A stretch of 64,000 bases of DNA from NCBI RefSeq assembly GCF_036669915.1, contig NC_089320.1:18845868-18909867 (forward strand). Direction: 5' to 3'. The notes beneath the pieces are model-generated. The model saw only the letters and a list, made by a program, of their open reading frames with translations. It had not been told where the DNA came from and did not search any database. Of the stretch, positions 14,419 to 25,774 are shown piece after piece; position 1 is the first letter of the stretch, and each line of letters opens with the position of its first letter. Source of the DNA: Pocillopora verrucosa. Taxonomy: Eukaryota; Cnidaria; Anthozoa; Scleractinia; Pocilloporidae. The position numbers and the translations under genes are program-made.

Positions 14419-15797
14419 TCGACCATATTTCGTTCCCCATACTATTCCTTATAACGTGTTCAAATTTTCAACGGTTCCTCCCGTAACTTAACACCGAGTC
14501 ACACAACGCGTGACGCGTTCATGAATTCATCGTTGGCTTTTTCTCGAGACGTGAGCTTGGGCCGCCTGTGGGTGAATGATGATCTGATTATGTTGAGTCT
14601 TCAATTTCAGGTCACCTTTTGACAGGAACACGCTTAAACTTCCCGAACTCAACTGGGACGTGATACTGCTACAGCTTTAAGGTAAGGAAAATGCAGACAG
14701 AAAAGTTCAATTAACAATCGAAGCTCAAGCGACAATAGCCACTATTACCAGATGACACATACACAGATGTCCCCAAAACTAGGCTATTCTGGTTGAAGTA
14801 CATTATACTGGTAATCATTAAACCTAATACAAACGTTGCTGACTACTCAGTGGAGCGGGGCTAGTCGAGTCTCGGGTTTTGCCTTGAAAACGCAGCTCTT
14901 GAAAAGTGACGCGTTTGTTTTCAGTATATTCTCTGTTCTGTAAGCTATGCCTGCGACTTTTTATGTTCCTGGATGCCAACAAAAGGGAGGAAATTCTTCC
15001 GTAGGAGAGAATGTTTGGTTTTTTAGATTCCTTGGTAGCCCATGGGGAGAAGACAGTGGATCCATGCAATTCGTCGATACGAAGGAAAGGAGTTTGCCAC
15101 CGATCGTAGGGGGGAAATAAGTTTGTTCGCTACATTTTAGGCGAGCAGATATCAGAAAATCTTTAAACAGACGAGTTTATGTTGTCGCCGATGGTGTTCC
15201 AACAAGATTTTCTTAGTCAGTACCTTCCCCATAGAAAAGAAAAACTCCTCCTGAAAGACAACTTCAAAGTTGGCATCCTTCATTGAGGCCATTTTGTTGC
15301 TCCTTATACTTTCCCGGCCTGCTCTTCAGTGTAATGCTAAGGCATATTTTACGCGTTCTTATGACCGTATTTGGTTAAACGTCATAGTAGTGGAATAAAA
15401 ACACATAGACGTCGCCCTTCTCAAAAAAATTGGCCTAACACATTCAATCATCCGAGCTCTACTTTTCGAGTTTTGGAGACTAAATTTGTCCCCTTGAAGT
15501 TCTATAAACGAAAACCAGAAGTATTTAATATATTGCGGCAAATTCTTCGGCTAAGGCTTTATCATCGTCGGAAATCTTGCAAAAAAAACACTGCCACTGC
15601 GCTTGCGTATCTCAATTTCCTTACATTTGCGTTGGATATGTGAACATCACTTGCAATTACATTTACGTGTGAATTTGCATCTAACGTGTGAACCAGGTTA
15701 TATGATATATTTAGTCACCCTCTTTGTACGTATAATAATTATTATCATTGTCATCATTATTTCTCTATAGATCCTCGTTGCTCGCTGAGAAGGAATA

Positions 15798-16601
15798 ATG
15801 GATCGTCCCTGGACCGAGCTACCGCGGTTTGAGGCCGCTCTAATGAAAAAGGGTCTCCAACCGAAAGAGTTTGAAAGAACTCTCCTTTCCAAAATTTCCA
15901 AGATATTTGAAAATGAAAGAGAAGTCGTAGATAGAAGTGTAAAGATATCTGTAGAATGTGTAAGGGAAAATGTATGTATTCGAGAGAATGAATCAAAGCC
16001 CGGTTTGGACCAAAGGTATAAAGTCGCCTTAAATAAATACGTCGATGACAAAATACTACCAAACAAGCAGACACCCCCAAAGAAATTGATAAAAGATACT
16101 GGAGGAATACGTAACGTAATTAGGTATGACAAGGAACTAATTCGTGATTATCACAAAGATCAACATGAATTATTTTCCGAGGATAACCTATTGGGAAGGG
16201 AATTTCGCAAACTTACTCCTGCGATCAAACTGAATGAGAAGGGCTACTTTATTCATGATAATGATGCACACTTCTCAATAGAAGATGCCTGTCGTGTTAT
16301 CGATAAATTTACTTGTATGTTTCTTCAATACTTGATCCTAGTAAAGAATAACGGTCAAGTTCCTTCCGAAGAGTGGGAGCCGCAAAAACTCTTGAAGATT
16401 CTTTCACATTGCGAAAAAATAGTAAGGAGAAGGGTGTGTTTGGATTGGGGAATTGAAAATGATCAGCTGGACAACACGGGCTATAATGTATGGAAAGCTC
16501 ACGTAATGATAGTCATGTCCTATGCAGCACTTGCAGTGGTTCTAGACATGATACTTAAGAAGCAACAGCCGGTGGCTCCCGTCGTAAAGTCACGGCTATG
16601 A
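15798..16601 (+). CDS. Orphan 267-residue protein, single coding exon
   Basis: Open frame from ATG 15798 to TGA 16601. A pyrimidine-rich acceptor (TTCTCTATAG) ends at 15770, so the coding exon probably follows a leader intron. AATAAA signals appear near 17034 and 17053, giving a 3' UTR of about 430-450 nt. The protein is mainly helical in character, charged, with no signal peptide. The N-terminal third (RPWTELPRFEAALMKKGLQP onward) is amphipathic; the C-terminus has a hydrophobic helix (HVMIVMSYAALAVVLDMIL) followed by KKQQ, which could be a buried helix or a tail anchor. I do not recognise a family. Its coding look rests on length, balanced codon use and a sensible amino-acid composition. 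Confidence 0.65.
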   Translation: MDRPWTELPRFEAALMKKGLQPKEFERTLLSKISKIFENEREVVDRSVKISVECVRENVCIRENESKPGLDQRYKVALNKYVDDKILPNKQTPPKKLIKDTGGIRNVIRYDKELIRDYHKDQHELFSEDNLLGREFRKLTPAIKLNEKGYFIHDNDAHFSIEDACRVIDKFTCMFLQYLILVKNNGQVPSEEWEPQKLLKILSHCEKIVRRRVCLDWGIENDQLDNTGYNVWKAHVMIVMSYAALAVVLDMILKKQQPVAPVVKSRL

Positions 16602-17137
16602 CCCTGGTGTGTGATGTCAGTATACAGTCTTTCCTAGATTAATAGGATTTGCCTTTGTTCATTACAGTCGTTATTAACTCATTGTTACAGTTCAATTTCA
16701 AGTTTGAATTGCACCCTTGTTGTTAGCGTTTGTGACGAATTGTCAGTGTAGAGAGGTGTCCTTTTTGTCTGCTTTATCCTTGTTAATGGGAACTTCAAAT
16801 ACATCACATGGGACCTCAATGCATGATCATAGATTCTAATGAAAAAGTTGTAATTTCTAGCTAGTTAAATCAGTTGCAAGCCATTTGAGAGTCGCCGGGT
16901 ATTGAGGTTAGAGTGATATAGCGAAACCATTTTAAATTCTAATGTAATTTTGGTCAAAAGGGTCAACACGAAAACAATGTATAGCTTAGCGTTAGCTTAT
17001 TTTATTTGTTCTTGGAGAAAAGACTGAGGAAATAATAAATTGTAGAATACTAAATAAAGTAAGGATGATTTTCGTAATCTCAATAGCCTTTATTTTTGTT
17101 CACATGATTAAATTGAGAAAGAGGGAGGACACAAAAA

Positions 17138-17240
17138 TATCTTTCGTCTTGTTACGAGCGTGGGACAAAGAAAAAGTTCTGAGTTCCTATGAGGAATCGA
17201 ACCTCAGATCTTTGGATTCCGCGCTCCGATGCTCTACCAA
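17138..17240 (-). repeat. tRNA-derived SINE fragment
   Basis: On the minus strand there is a perfect polymerase III B box (GGTTCGATTCC, 17193-17203) and a D-arm-like GGTAGAGCAT (17230-17239). An anticodon-stem-like CGGAGCGCGGAATCC lies between, then a tail with TTTGTCCCACGCTCGTAACA. The acceptor stem and the 5' end of the D-arm are missing and the anticodon arm does not close properly, so it is a tRNA-derived repeat rather than a working tRNA gene. Confidence 0.7.
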
Positions 17241-18943
17241 AATTAAAACAAAAACTTCTCCCCCTTTCTGTTAAGAACGTTTTAACGCTGAATGATTTAA
17301 TAAGCAGGGCATGCAGGGCAACTTTGGCCTTTACTCAAAGAACATGTCTCAGTTTGCTTTGCTTTGTATTAGCTAAGTATTGTTTTCCTTAACCAGAGAC
17401 AAGCTATTTCTCGATGGGAGGCGAGGCATAATGCTGTTTTAATGAGGGGTAAAAACGTTGTGGGAGCTTGAGTGAACAAAAATACCATAAAGGGCTAGGA
17501 AATTAGAGGGAAGAGGATCAAATCCGACTCATTGTTTGAACAAAGGGCGTCAAAATTGTCGTTGGTGACAAGGGTAAAGCAAGAAAGAGTTCTAATGGTC
17601 TCATGTCTCGTAGAGTATACAAATTTTGGTCAGTGTTGATGAAAACTTCTTCTTTTGATCACCGATCATACATGTTCCTCTCCTGAAAAAATTAAACGGC
17701 TTTTGACTGAGCTGTAAAATGAAGCGGAAATGTAGTTCACTTCGGTGTATTTTAAACACAATTCGTGAAATAGGAAATAGCTCTTTGTATTTGACAAAAA
17801 AGTGTTAATTTTTTGAACAAACAGAGTAGTTCTATAGTTACATAGAATGAATGGTTGAATGAGCAGCGATGACGTTGGTAAGTGTAAGTCCTGCTTAGCC
17901 ACTGTAGAGTGACACCTTGAATTATGCAGCAAATTTGTTATCATTCATCGACAGAAAGTGAAAAGTCCTTTATAGGGGAGACCATACTCCAAAACCCTTT
18001 GCAAATGACAAGTTGTTATATTTTTAGGTAACTTAGAATGGGTAAAGGTACTCCACGAAGAATTTCAAAAGGCCTCAAATGAGCTGACAACAACCAGAAT
18101 AACCCTGGAAAGGAAGTTTGCATCTCGCATTTGAAAAGATTGGCAATCGCGCAGGAAAAAAAGAGAAAAAAAGAAAGGTGAAAGAATTAAAAAAGAAGAT
18201 TTTATAACAAAGAGCATAATTGCTGCTCGAAAAACTCACCTTAAGAGAACTAACTGGAGAAGTTTTGGATGCAATCAAAAATAAAAATAGTTTTACAAGC
18301 ATCGCAACCATCAATGCTAAGTTTACCAGGAAATTGGTCAACATCTTCATCTCTACACTTTTCGATAGCTGCCAGAAAAAGGCGTTCTTGATAAAAACAT
18401 TGCCCATAGCATGCAAGCAATGGTATTCACTTAAAACGAAAAAAGCACTAAATAGTCATCCTTCTGTTGTTGCTTTTTTTTCTTTGATATGACGGTGTGC
18501 TGCTGCGTCAATCGAACGTCCTCCTTGCGGGGATGCCTCCCAGTAATTGTAGAGATTTTGAAGCGTTGAACTTACTGAAGACTTAAAATTTTTCGAGTAG
18601 CACGTTTAAGACACAAGCACAACTATTGATAACTTCATTATATTCGATTGGGTCTGAATAAGAAAAAAGCTTAAAAATACAAGATCATCAGAAAAGTAGT
18701 AAATTTATCCCACCGCTTCAAAAATAATAATTTTTTCATCCTTTATTTTCATGGTTCCCCCCTTCCCTCCCTCCCCCCTCAGTGCCTGTCAATCAGGGCT
18801 GATCACCCCGTCTGTTCACTTGAAAATCATGTTCCCTCCCCAAATTTTTCTGCCTTTTCCTTAGTCTTCCTCAAAACGTTTGTTCTTGATGTCACGCAAG
18901 TCATTCTCTACCACACCAATGCTCTCTAGTAGTGAAAATTTAA

Positions 18944-19132
18944 GAATTTGTTCATGCTTAGCATACGTGTATCGAGTTATGGATGCACGCGGGAAGTTTG
19001 AAGTGCACGAAAAATGCGTAAGAGTAGCTCGAGGCGCAGCCGAGAGCAACTGTAGCTTTCTGAGTGCTCTCCAAACTTCCCAAGTGCATCCATAATTCGA
19101 TATACGCACAGCTAAAAGCATGAGCAAGTTCC
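18944..19132. repeat. Imperfect foldback repeat
   Basis: Arms at about 18944-19010 and 19068-19132 are inverted copies with mismatches, sharing TTATGGATGCAC and GGGAAGTTTG. The centre has AGCTCGAGGCGCAGCCGAGAGC, itself partly self-complementary. No ORF is expected to be real here. Confidence 0.65.
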
Positions 19133-20222
19133 TTTATAACAGAGCGACAATGAACAGAAAATGCTCACGTCATCTTATTTACGCACGGGCGTGCGTAAAT
19201 AAAGATTTTGTTCATAGCGGCTCAATGGGCCTTACATAGGGCAAGCACGCGCGCTATGTTATAAAACTTGTTTTCTTAATAGCTCGTTCCGATTCTTGCT
19301 CGTTCCTAAACAGTGCCTAGAAGAGGCTCTGGTAAAGCAAACACAATCACGGTCAATCAAAATGGATTTCTACAATTAATGTTATTACTTCGTTTTGAAA
19401 GGAGACGATGGTAAGTGCTATACTATGTTAACTGCTTAAAAAATGATTTTTTTCCTAGATTTTTTCAACAAACTATCAAATATACAATAGGTAAAGGCGA
19501 GTGGAAAAGCTCGACTACAGACCATCTCTGAAAAACGTAACACGTCACTGAGTAAAATGTATCTTTAGTGACGAAACTGAAAATCATAAATATGACTATT
19601 CCTATTTTTTTATTATCTGGACCACTCAGCTCAGTCCCCAGGAATCTGGATAATCAAGGTTGGACTGTTTTGGGACAATGCTGCCAGAAGTTTTTGACTA
19701 TATCTGCACAATGCTGCCAGTGCTTCACCGCAAATTTTGTAAAAAGGGTTCAAAAGTTTTCTACGAATTTTCCCAAACCCCGAAGGACAGGCTTGGCTAA
19801 TTGTTTGAGGCATCATCTATATTCTTCCACCTGTACTTGCTTTAGAAAAAACCTTACGGCTCACCGAAAAAAAAAGGAAAAAAATTGAAAGAAAAATAAT
19901 GTGACGAAAATTCTTGAAATAAGTTCACTTTGAGTAAAGCGCTAGAACTAAATGCATGCTTTCGTTGATATGTTGACAGTACAGGATGATTCTAAATACT
20001 GATCAAGCTAGGAAATATTCACAAAAAATTAGACAAAAAAAATTATGTGTAGCATCTTTTCCGTAAGAACTATAGTAGCTAACTATAATGGTAATTAGCA
20101 AGATTCGAAGTCACGAAAGAGTGTGAACTGAATGACAATGGAACAGTTTATAAAGATATTTATTTGAATTTTTTCTGAGATTCCGTTCTTTTTCTTACAT
20201 ATAATTAAAACTACATTGAATA

Positions 20223-20266
20223 TTATTCAAATTATGTTCGACTTTCGTCGAACATAATTTGAATAA
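20223..20266. repeat. Perfect 20-bp hairpin
   Basis: 20223-20242 (TTATTCAAATTATGTTCGAC) pairs exactly with 20247-20266 around a 4-nt TTTC loop. It stands alone in the intergenic desert; it may be the core of a small foldback element. Confidence 0.85.
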
Positions 20267-23200
20267 AAGTCATGGTGCGGGTTAAGTTTAGAACTCTAAT
20301 CTGTGTTTGTTATAAATTATTTATCATAGTGTTACAACAGTTCCATTATTAACTAACATTCGGCGCGTATTAAAGCCAGCATAACGAAAAGGCAGTCATT
20401 GAAAAGTTGCTATTTCAAGAAAGGCATACGTACCAGAAAACTTGTTTTGGCCGCTGTAAGCAATCTCATTTTTCGTCTCTCCTTACAGAATCTTTATCCG
20501 ATTTTGCAGCATATTTTCTATTTTAATATAAATAAACAACCTTTACAACGTATCTGCAAGAGACATTGGTAAAATTATCTAAAAAAGAGTTTGTGGAAAA
20601 AAAACCATCTGCGAGTATATTTTGAACTAATGAGATTGGTTGTACGTTGGATGATTGGCATCTGTTAGCTGGCCAATGGCGGCCCTCGATTGTAATAAGG
20701 TTTGCACATTTCTCCGCTCCTTTATGTTTTGTTGGGTACCCTGGAAACTCGATTGAAACCCAGCAGCACGATTTTCAATAGATTTTTGCCGCAGAGGTGA
20801 ACTGAATTATTAGATTCGGTATCAAGCTAGAAATTGAATTCGATAGCCGATCACAAACGGCAAGGAAACTCTAATTCTTAGAGAATTCATTTAAAATCAA
20901 AGACAGCTGCCTGGAAGAAAGGTATGAAATATGTTTGTGTTTCGAAGGTTAACGATATAATACAGATATTTCGCTTCATTGAAAATATCTTCATTTCGGA
21001 AGAAGTCTACACTTGATTTAGCTTGTACCCGGCAGTTATGAAAAAAAGCACTGGCAGGCCAGCTGGTATCAATTCGTTGGAGTAAAATCTGTATTTGTCA
21101 ATCGACTTTCACTATTTTGTATCATGTATTCCTCAGAATTTATATAAATGATAACAAAGCATAGAGTTCGTAGCACATGTTTGACATATCAGTCAAAGCC
21201 GAATGGTGGCGACTTCTCGAATTGTTTACAAATTTTATAATCGTGTTAAAAGTAGTAGCAACTGGATCGGTGCAATCAATAAGTGTACGATTTATTTAGA
21301 TTCAGTTCTTTCCATTTGTTTCTATATGTCTTTTTTAAACGGACGTTTGAGACAACTGAGAACTGAAGCTGATGTATAAGACAAGAACTTTTCACAGCAG
21401 ATAACGTGTGGCTCCCGCAAACGTATTCCTATAGTCAATTTGAGTTCCCTTATCGACTTTTTAATCATTCACCGTTACACTTATCACATCGATTCAGTGG
21501 AAAAAAATGTAAGGTAGTGTTAATATTATTTTTGTACGCACTTTGCTAAAGTAACAGGTTAGTGTTTGGGTTAGTTTTGTGCTGAAAGCAGACTGAGGTG
21601 AATTTCACCAGTAGTACAAAAGCGCACACAAACTAGGATTTTTCGTTGCTATAACTGAGGACGATGATAAAGAAGTTTCCGTGGTCTCGTTGTCACGATT
21701 ACTGTGTAATGATTTTAATTGACGCACTAAGCCAAGCGATTGTTTGAAAACTGAGCGGAAACCAGTTTGTTTCGAATAGAAAAGTCCAGCCACACCAAAA
21801 TTTTAATATGAAGTCTTCACAGCGGGTAATACAGATTTCTCAGAGGGCATAATTCCAATTCTAAACTGAAAAAAAATAAACAACTGAATGGGAGAAGGAA
21901 AATACGAAGTTTTAGAACTTTTTTGTTGAAATGGTGTTTAGTTTCAGGAAAATTTTTTCATTATGCATTGTTGTTTTCAATGAATCATGTTTTGCATACA
22001 AAAGTATTTCCGGGAAGATTTTATTTAAATGCATTTAAATAAAAAAAACGTTTTAGAGTCAGTAGAAATAAAGTAGTATTTTGGTTTTGTTTTAGATTTC
22101 TAAAGGGCACGCATATATTTACTTAACTAATGAAAAGAATTTTTGCGCCGGGATTCACATGTTTACATTTTGAAAGCAATTTTTGTTAAATTAAGTCATT
22201 TCTAAACAGAAACAGAATGTTAATTGACTTCATTCTTATTCATGAAAATGCAGCAAAAAAAGCTGGGAAATAGGAGAAAATAAAAAATAAATTCGCTTTA
22301 TCATAAAAAAAGGGATGAAAAGGAATTGAAATTTAAAATAAAATATGTGGAAAATTGCTCATACAGCCAACTCGAATATTTCACAGTTACCAAATTGCAC
22401 TTCCATGAAATGCATTGTTTCACCAAATGTTTTCAATTCAGTCTTAAACTGAAAATATTAAGCGACGCGTGTTCCATTTAGTGAGCTATCACTTGCTCTG
22501 AATTTCAATATATAACTGGTGGATAATGACGAGATATTCGCAATTAAATGTCGACTGTTCGCAAGAAACGATACATTCACCACTCGGAAAGTTATCACAC
22601 GGTTTATATCTCTCAATATTGAGGATATCAATATATCCATGGTGACTAACATTACAAAGAAGTTCTGAATAACATCTTAAGCTTCTCTTTATTCAGAATT
22701 TGGGAACACCTTCGAAAGTTCCTTTTGTAAGATAACCCGGTGACTGAAAAGACGTGTTCTTTGGTATTCAACACTTCATTTTTGAAAAATACCTGGTGTT
22801 ATCCAGACTAATACACATACGTCATTTGTGCAATTTCAAAAAGCTGTATGATATATTGCTAAATTCGAAGCACGTAAATCCCAATTCTCGTGCATTCAGC
22901 TGAGAAAAAACTCAGGGGAATATCATTTAAAACCCCATGTACCTGTAGGCTTTTTGTTCATTTTAAGTTTTGATCAGAGAGGCACTCTGGTATGTCTTTA
23001 AAAGCTAGTTCATTGTTATCGCAGATTACGGCCTTGTAATATCCTTGGTAAATAGAAAAAACGCATATTTGATAAATTTCCGGGATTTGTTGATGGGATA
23101 TTTAAAACGATCATCATGTCAGAGTGTAATTTAGTGGACGTATAAGCAATCCCTAGACAATAAATAGCGAACAGAATATTACCTGACAGCATCTGAAGCT

Positions 23201-23746
23201 GGCAACATCTGTGATTTTTGTTCACGCTGTGGAAGCCGAGCAGTTTGAGAGATCGAAATTGACCGATAACTTTTTTGATAAAATTGAAGCTGCTATTTTA
23301 AGCCAAGTTATTTACAATACAATCATCTTGTAAGAATTCAAGAGGAATAATTTTGCTATTGCTTTAATTTAGCATCAATCTGGTTGGCAACCTGTTAAAT
23401 GTTATTGGCAACCATCGTGTTAGCGCGCGGAAACTTTAGAGGTTAGTTGCACGTTTGTCTCGGAGGATTCATTGTTTCGTCGACTTGTTTGCGCGCTTTA
23501 CATATATCTGCCACGAGAAGTTCGCTTAAATCATTCTTTAAGTCAGCTGTCCTCTAGCATATAAAGTTAGCGAGCGAGGAAATTTCCTCTGTGCTTTAAT
23601 GGGCACTGTATTCTTCTCATTTCAATTGTATGATATTTTCATCCTCTAATAGGAGTTCCCGCCAATGCCCAACAGAGAGATGTAGGAGAATGAAAGGGCT
23701 TTCGAAACGGGAATTCAGCTGCAAAATATAATCTATTGACTGAATT

Positions 23747-25774
23747 ATGCTGACTCAAGTACACCCAGTTCCTCTAACGGAAGAAAATTTGAAGAAACAC
23801 CAGAGAGAAACGACGTCAAATAGGATATCTTTGAGGGACACCAAAAGAAGATCCAAAAGTGGAAAAAGCCTTCGTTCTGCTGGCGACGGTGAGAGTATCA
23901 AGTTTTATAGGGAAGAAGCGCTAAATGCCTCACTTGATGAAAATCAAGGTTGCAAAAAGAAAAAAATTTCAGCAGGGGAATCACTAAGCGATTCTGCGAC
24001 GAATTTTGCTGAAGACATGAATGAAGAAAGGAAGACAAACTCCAAGCCGGAAATTGCCGCCAAAGAGGTAGAGATTAAGCCAAAAGCTGATAGTTCAGCT
24101 CTAACTGAAAAGGAAGAATTGTCCGAAGGAGAGGAAGGCGATAAGCCTTCTGACAACATTGCTGCAAACGAGGCAGAAACTAATCCAAAAGGTGATAATT
24201 CAGCTCTTACTGAGAAGGATGTATTGTCTGAACAAGAAGAAGGTGTTGAGTTTTCTCAAAAGGAGAAGGGAAGCCATGAATACGACGGCGAGAACGCTGA
24301 TGAATCTGAGAAGGAACTGGGTGAAAGCGAACAAGAAGGTGAGGGTGACGAAGATGATAATTCTGATGAATCTTCTGATGAATCTAGTTCGCTTGATAGC
24401 GAAAGCGATGTAGTTACGGCTGTAGCCAAAAATGACATTAAAAACGCTGAAGACACAAATGAAACAGGTACATCTACTCGATCATCTTCTCCAGTGGGTG
24501 ATGAAGATGACGAAGACGATGACTATTCAGTTGATGACGACGATGACGAAACTGAGGACGAAGAGGAGGCTGAAGAAGCCGAAAAAAGTGAAGACGAGCT
24601 GACTCACTACAGTAGCAGCTTGAACGCAAGCGTAAGTAGCATCCCTACTCTTTATGACGACAGGGAAGAGAGTTCTGAATCACTCAACAGTTCCGCAGAA
24701 GAGTCACCTCGAGAAAGCCCCGGCCAAGAAAAAGGCGAAGGTGAAGGACAGGATCAAGAGACTGAAGCTGCCAGACATGTGGTAACTGAAGGAGATGAGG
24801 TGAAAGTAGATGAGGAAGAAGACCCTGTAGCTGAAGATTTACATGCAGATAAAGAAGAAGAAAGGAGTCATAACACCCCTCCGGATAGTAGACAGGTCAG
24901 CGGAAGGTCGGCAACACCCCGGACTGTTGCGGTAAGCGAGTTTGATGATGTAGAGAGCACGATATTTTATCGCCGAGAACTGAGCCGACAGGGCAGCAGC
25001 TCACGGAATGCTTTAACTTCATCTGCGAACAGTAGGAGATCTGATGTGTCAATCAAAAACTGGGCTGAGTTTGGTGAGCGTGGCCGTGTGACTAGTAACG
25101 TGGAAGAGGTGACAGAAGTTGTTGATTGTTCGATGAAAGACAACGTTCGCAAACGATTGATGACCAGAAAAATGCGCAATGCTAAGCAAGGAAAGACGAA
25201 TATAGACAAAACAAAAGTAGTTAAGCAGCAGCCTGCTTTACAAAGAACGGGGAAGAAAACTGGTGATATTCATTTTAAGGGGAGACCTCAGTTAAAAAAA
25301 CAGAGCTCGCACACCAGTGATAATTCCGACGTGTTAAACACACGACAACAAAAACTTATTCGCAGAAAACGAAGACCAGTGAAGCAGGTTTCCTTTGACA
25401 ATTTTAACATTCAAAACAGCACCAAAATATCTACAAGTGATTCTGCTTTCTTTGGAAGTCGAACTGAAAGTAGGGGCGACGAAAAATCAAGCACAAAACC
25501 TCCAGAAAGCGAGCACAGTGGCAGAGTTAGCAGCCGGTGGACTGGTGCGGAAACCGAACGCGCTTCGTCTACAAGTACACGGCCTGTAAGTACGGTCCAG
25601 TCTCCACGCAGTAATTTATCGACAAGTCAGCGCTCTAGGCAGACATCTATAGTTGATGTAATGACAGCTGTCAATTATCCACCGGCTGTAATCTATGGAA
25701 AGAAGTCGCATCTCCCTTCTATGCGTCCTCGGCGACATGGTAAGGGGGAGACGTTTGATCCTTTTGATCATTAA
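23747..25774 (+). CDS. Highly acidic, Ser-rich 675-residue protein, intronless coding region
   Basis: ATG 23747 is directly preceded in frame by TGA, so this is the first possible start; the stop is TAA at 25774. There is no signal peptide, no membrane segment, almost no Cys, and a strongly disordered composition. Residues 103-131 and 138-166 are two copies of a unit with a 35-residue spacing (core SALTEK...LSE.EEG). Residues about 195-285 are Asp/Glu/Ser-rich with long acidic runs (DDEDDDYSVDDDDDETEDEE). The C-terminal 270 residues switch to basic and Ser/Thr-rich (RKRLMTRKMRNAKQGK, QKLIRRKRRPVKQVSF). No family recognised. Being 1.1 kb upstream of lebercilin on the same strand, it may share cilium-related expression, but that is inference. 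Confidence 0.85.
   Translation: MLTQVHPVPLTEENLKKHQRETTSNRISLRDTKRRSKSGKSLRSAGDGESIKFYREEALNASLDENQGCKKKKISAGESLSDSATNFAEDMNEERKTNSKPEIAAKEVEIKPKADSSALTEKEELSEGEEGDKPSDNIAANEAETNPKGDNSALTEKDVLSEQEEGVEFSQKEKGSHEYDGENADESEKELGESEQEGEGDEDDNSDESSDESSSLDSESDVVTAVAKNDIKNAEDTNETGTSTRSSSPVGDEDDEDDDYSVDDDDDETEDEEEAEEAEKSEDELTHYSSSLNASVSSIPTLYDDREESSESLNSSAEESPRESPGQEKGEGEGQDQETEAARHVVTEGDEVKVDEEEDPVAEDLHADKEEERSHNTPPDSRQVSGRSATPRTVAVSEFDDVESTIFYRRELSRQGSSSRNALTSSANSRRSDVSIKNWAEFGERGRVTSNVEEVTEVVDCSMKDNVRKRLMTRKMRNAKQGKTNIDKTKVVKQQPALQRTGKKTGDIHFKGRPQLKKQSSHTSDNSDVLNTRQQKLIRRKRRPVKQVSFDNFNIQNSTKISTSDSAFFGSRTESRGDEKSSTKPPESEHSGRVSSRWTGAETERASSTSTRPVSTVQSPRSNLSTSQRSRQTSIVDVMTAVNYPPAVIYGKKSHLPSMRPRRHGKGETFDPFDH

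Larger units (their letters stand above)
11848..15797. other. Intergenic region without a supported gene
   Basis: No ORF here shows a recognisable family or a consistent exon chain. It contains the foldback at 14198-14418. A TATAAAAG box at 13277-13284 could serve a leader exon of the gene at 15798. The coding exon of that gene seems to follow a splice acceptor at 15770, so a non-coding first exon should exist somewhere in this interval (a GTAAGG donor near 14680 is one candidate). Confidence 0.6.
16602..23746. other. Large intergenic region without a supported gene
   Basis: About 7 kb of AT-rich sequence with only short ORFs that lack splice logic or family resemblance. It contains the SINE at 17138, a foldback at 18944-19132 and a perfect hairpin at 20223-20266. 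The last 400 bp before 23747 hold two GGCAAC motifs and are presumably the promoter of the acidic-protein gene. Confidence 0.6.

Noticed and set aside
15698-16132. 144- and 107-residue minus-strand ORFs
   Set aside because: They are shadows of the plus-strand orphan gene at 15798.
17183-17240. Possible tRNA gene on the minus strand
   Set aside because: The B box is perfect but the acceptor stem is missing and the anticodon arm does not close; it continues into a SINE tail.
18220-18492. 90-residue ORF with helical composition
   Set aside because: AT-rich, no homology, overlapped by an equally long antisense ORF.
19568-19888. 106-residue ORF with several CC pairs
   Set aside because: Cys content comes from a repeated TGCTGCCAG stretch; no signal peptide at the correct place and no splice partner.
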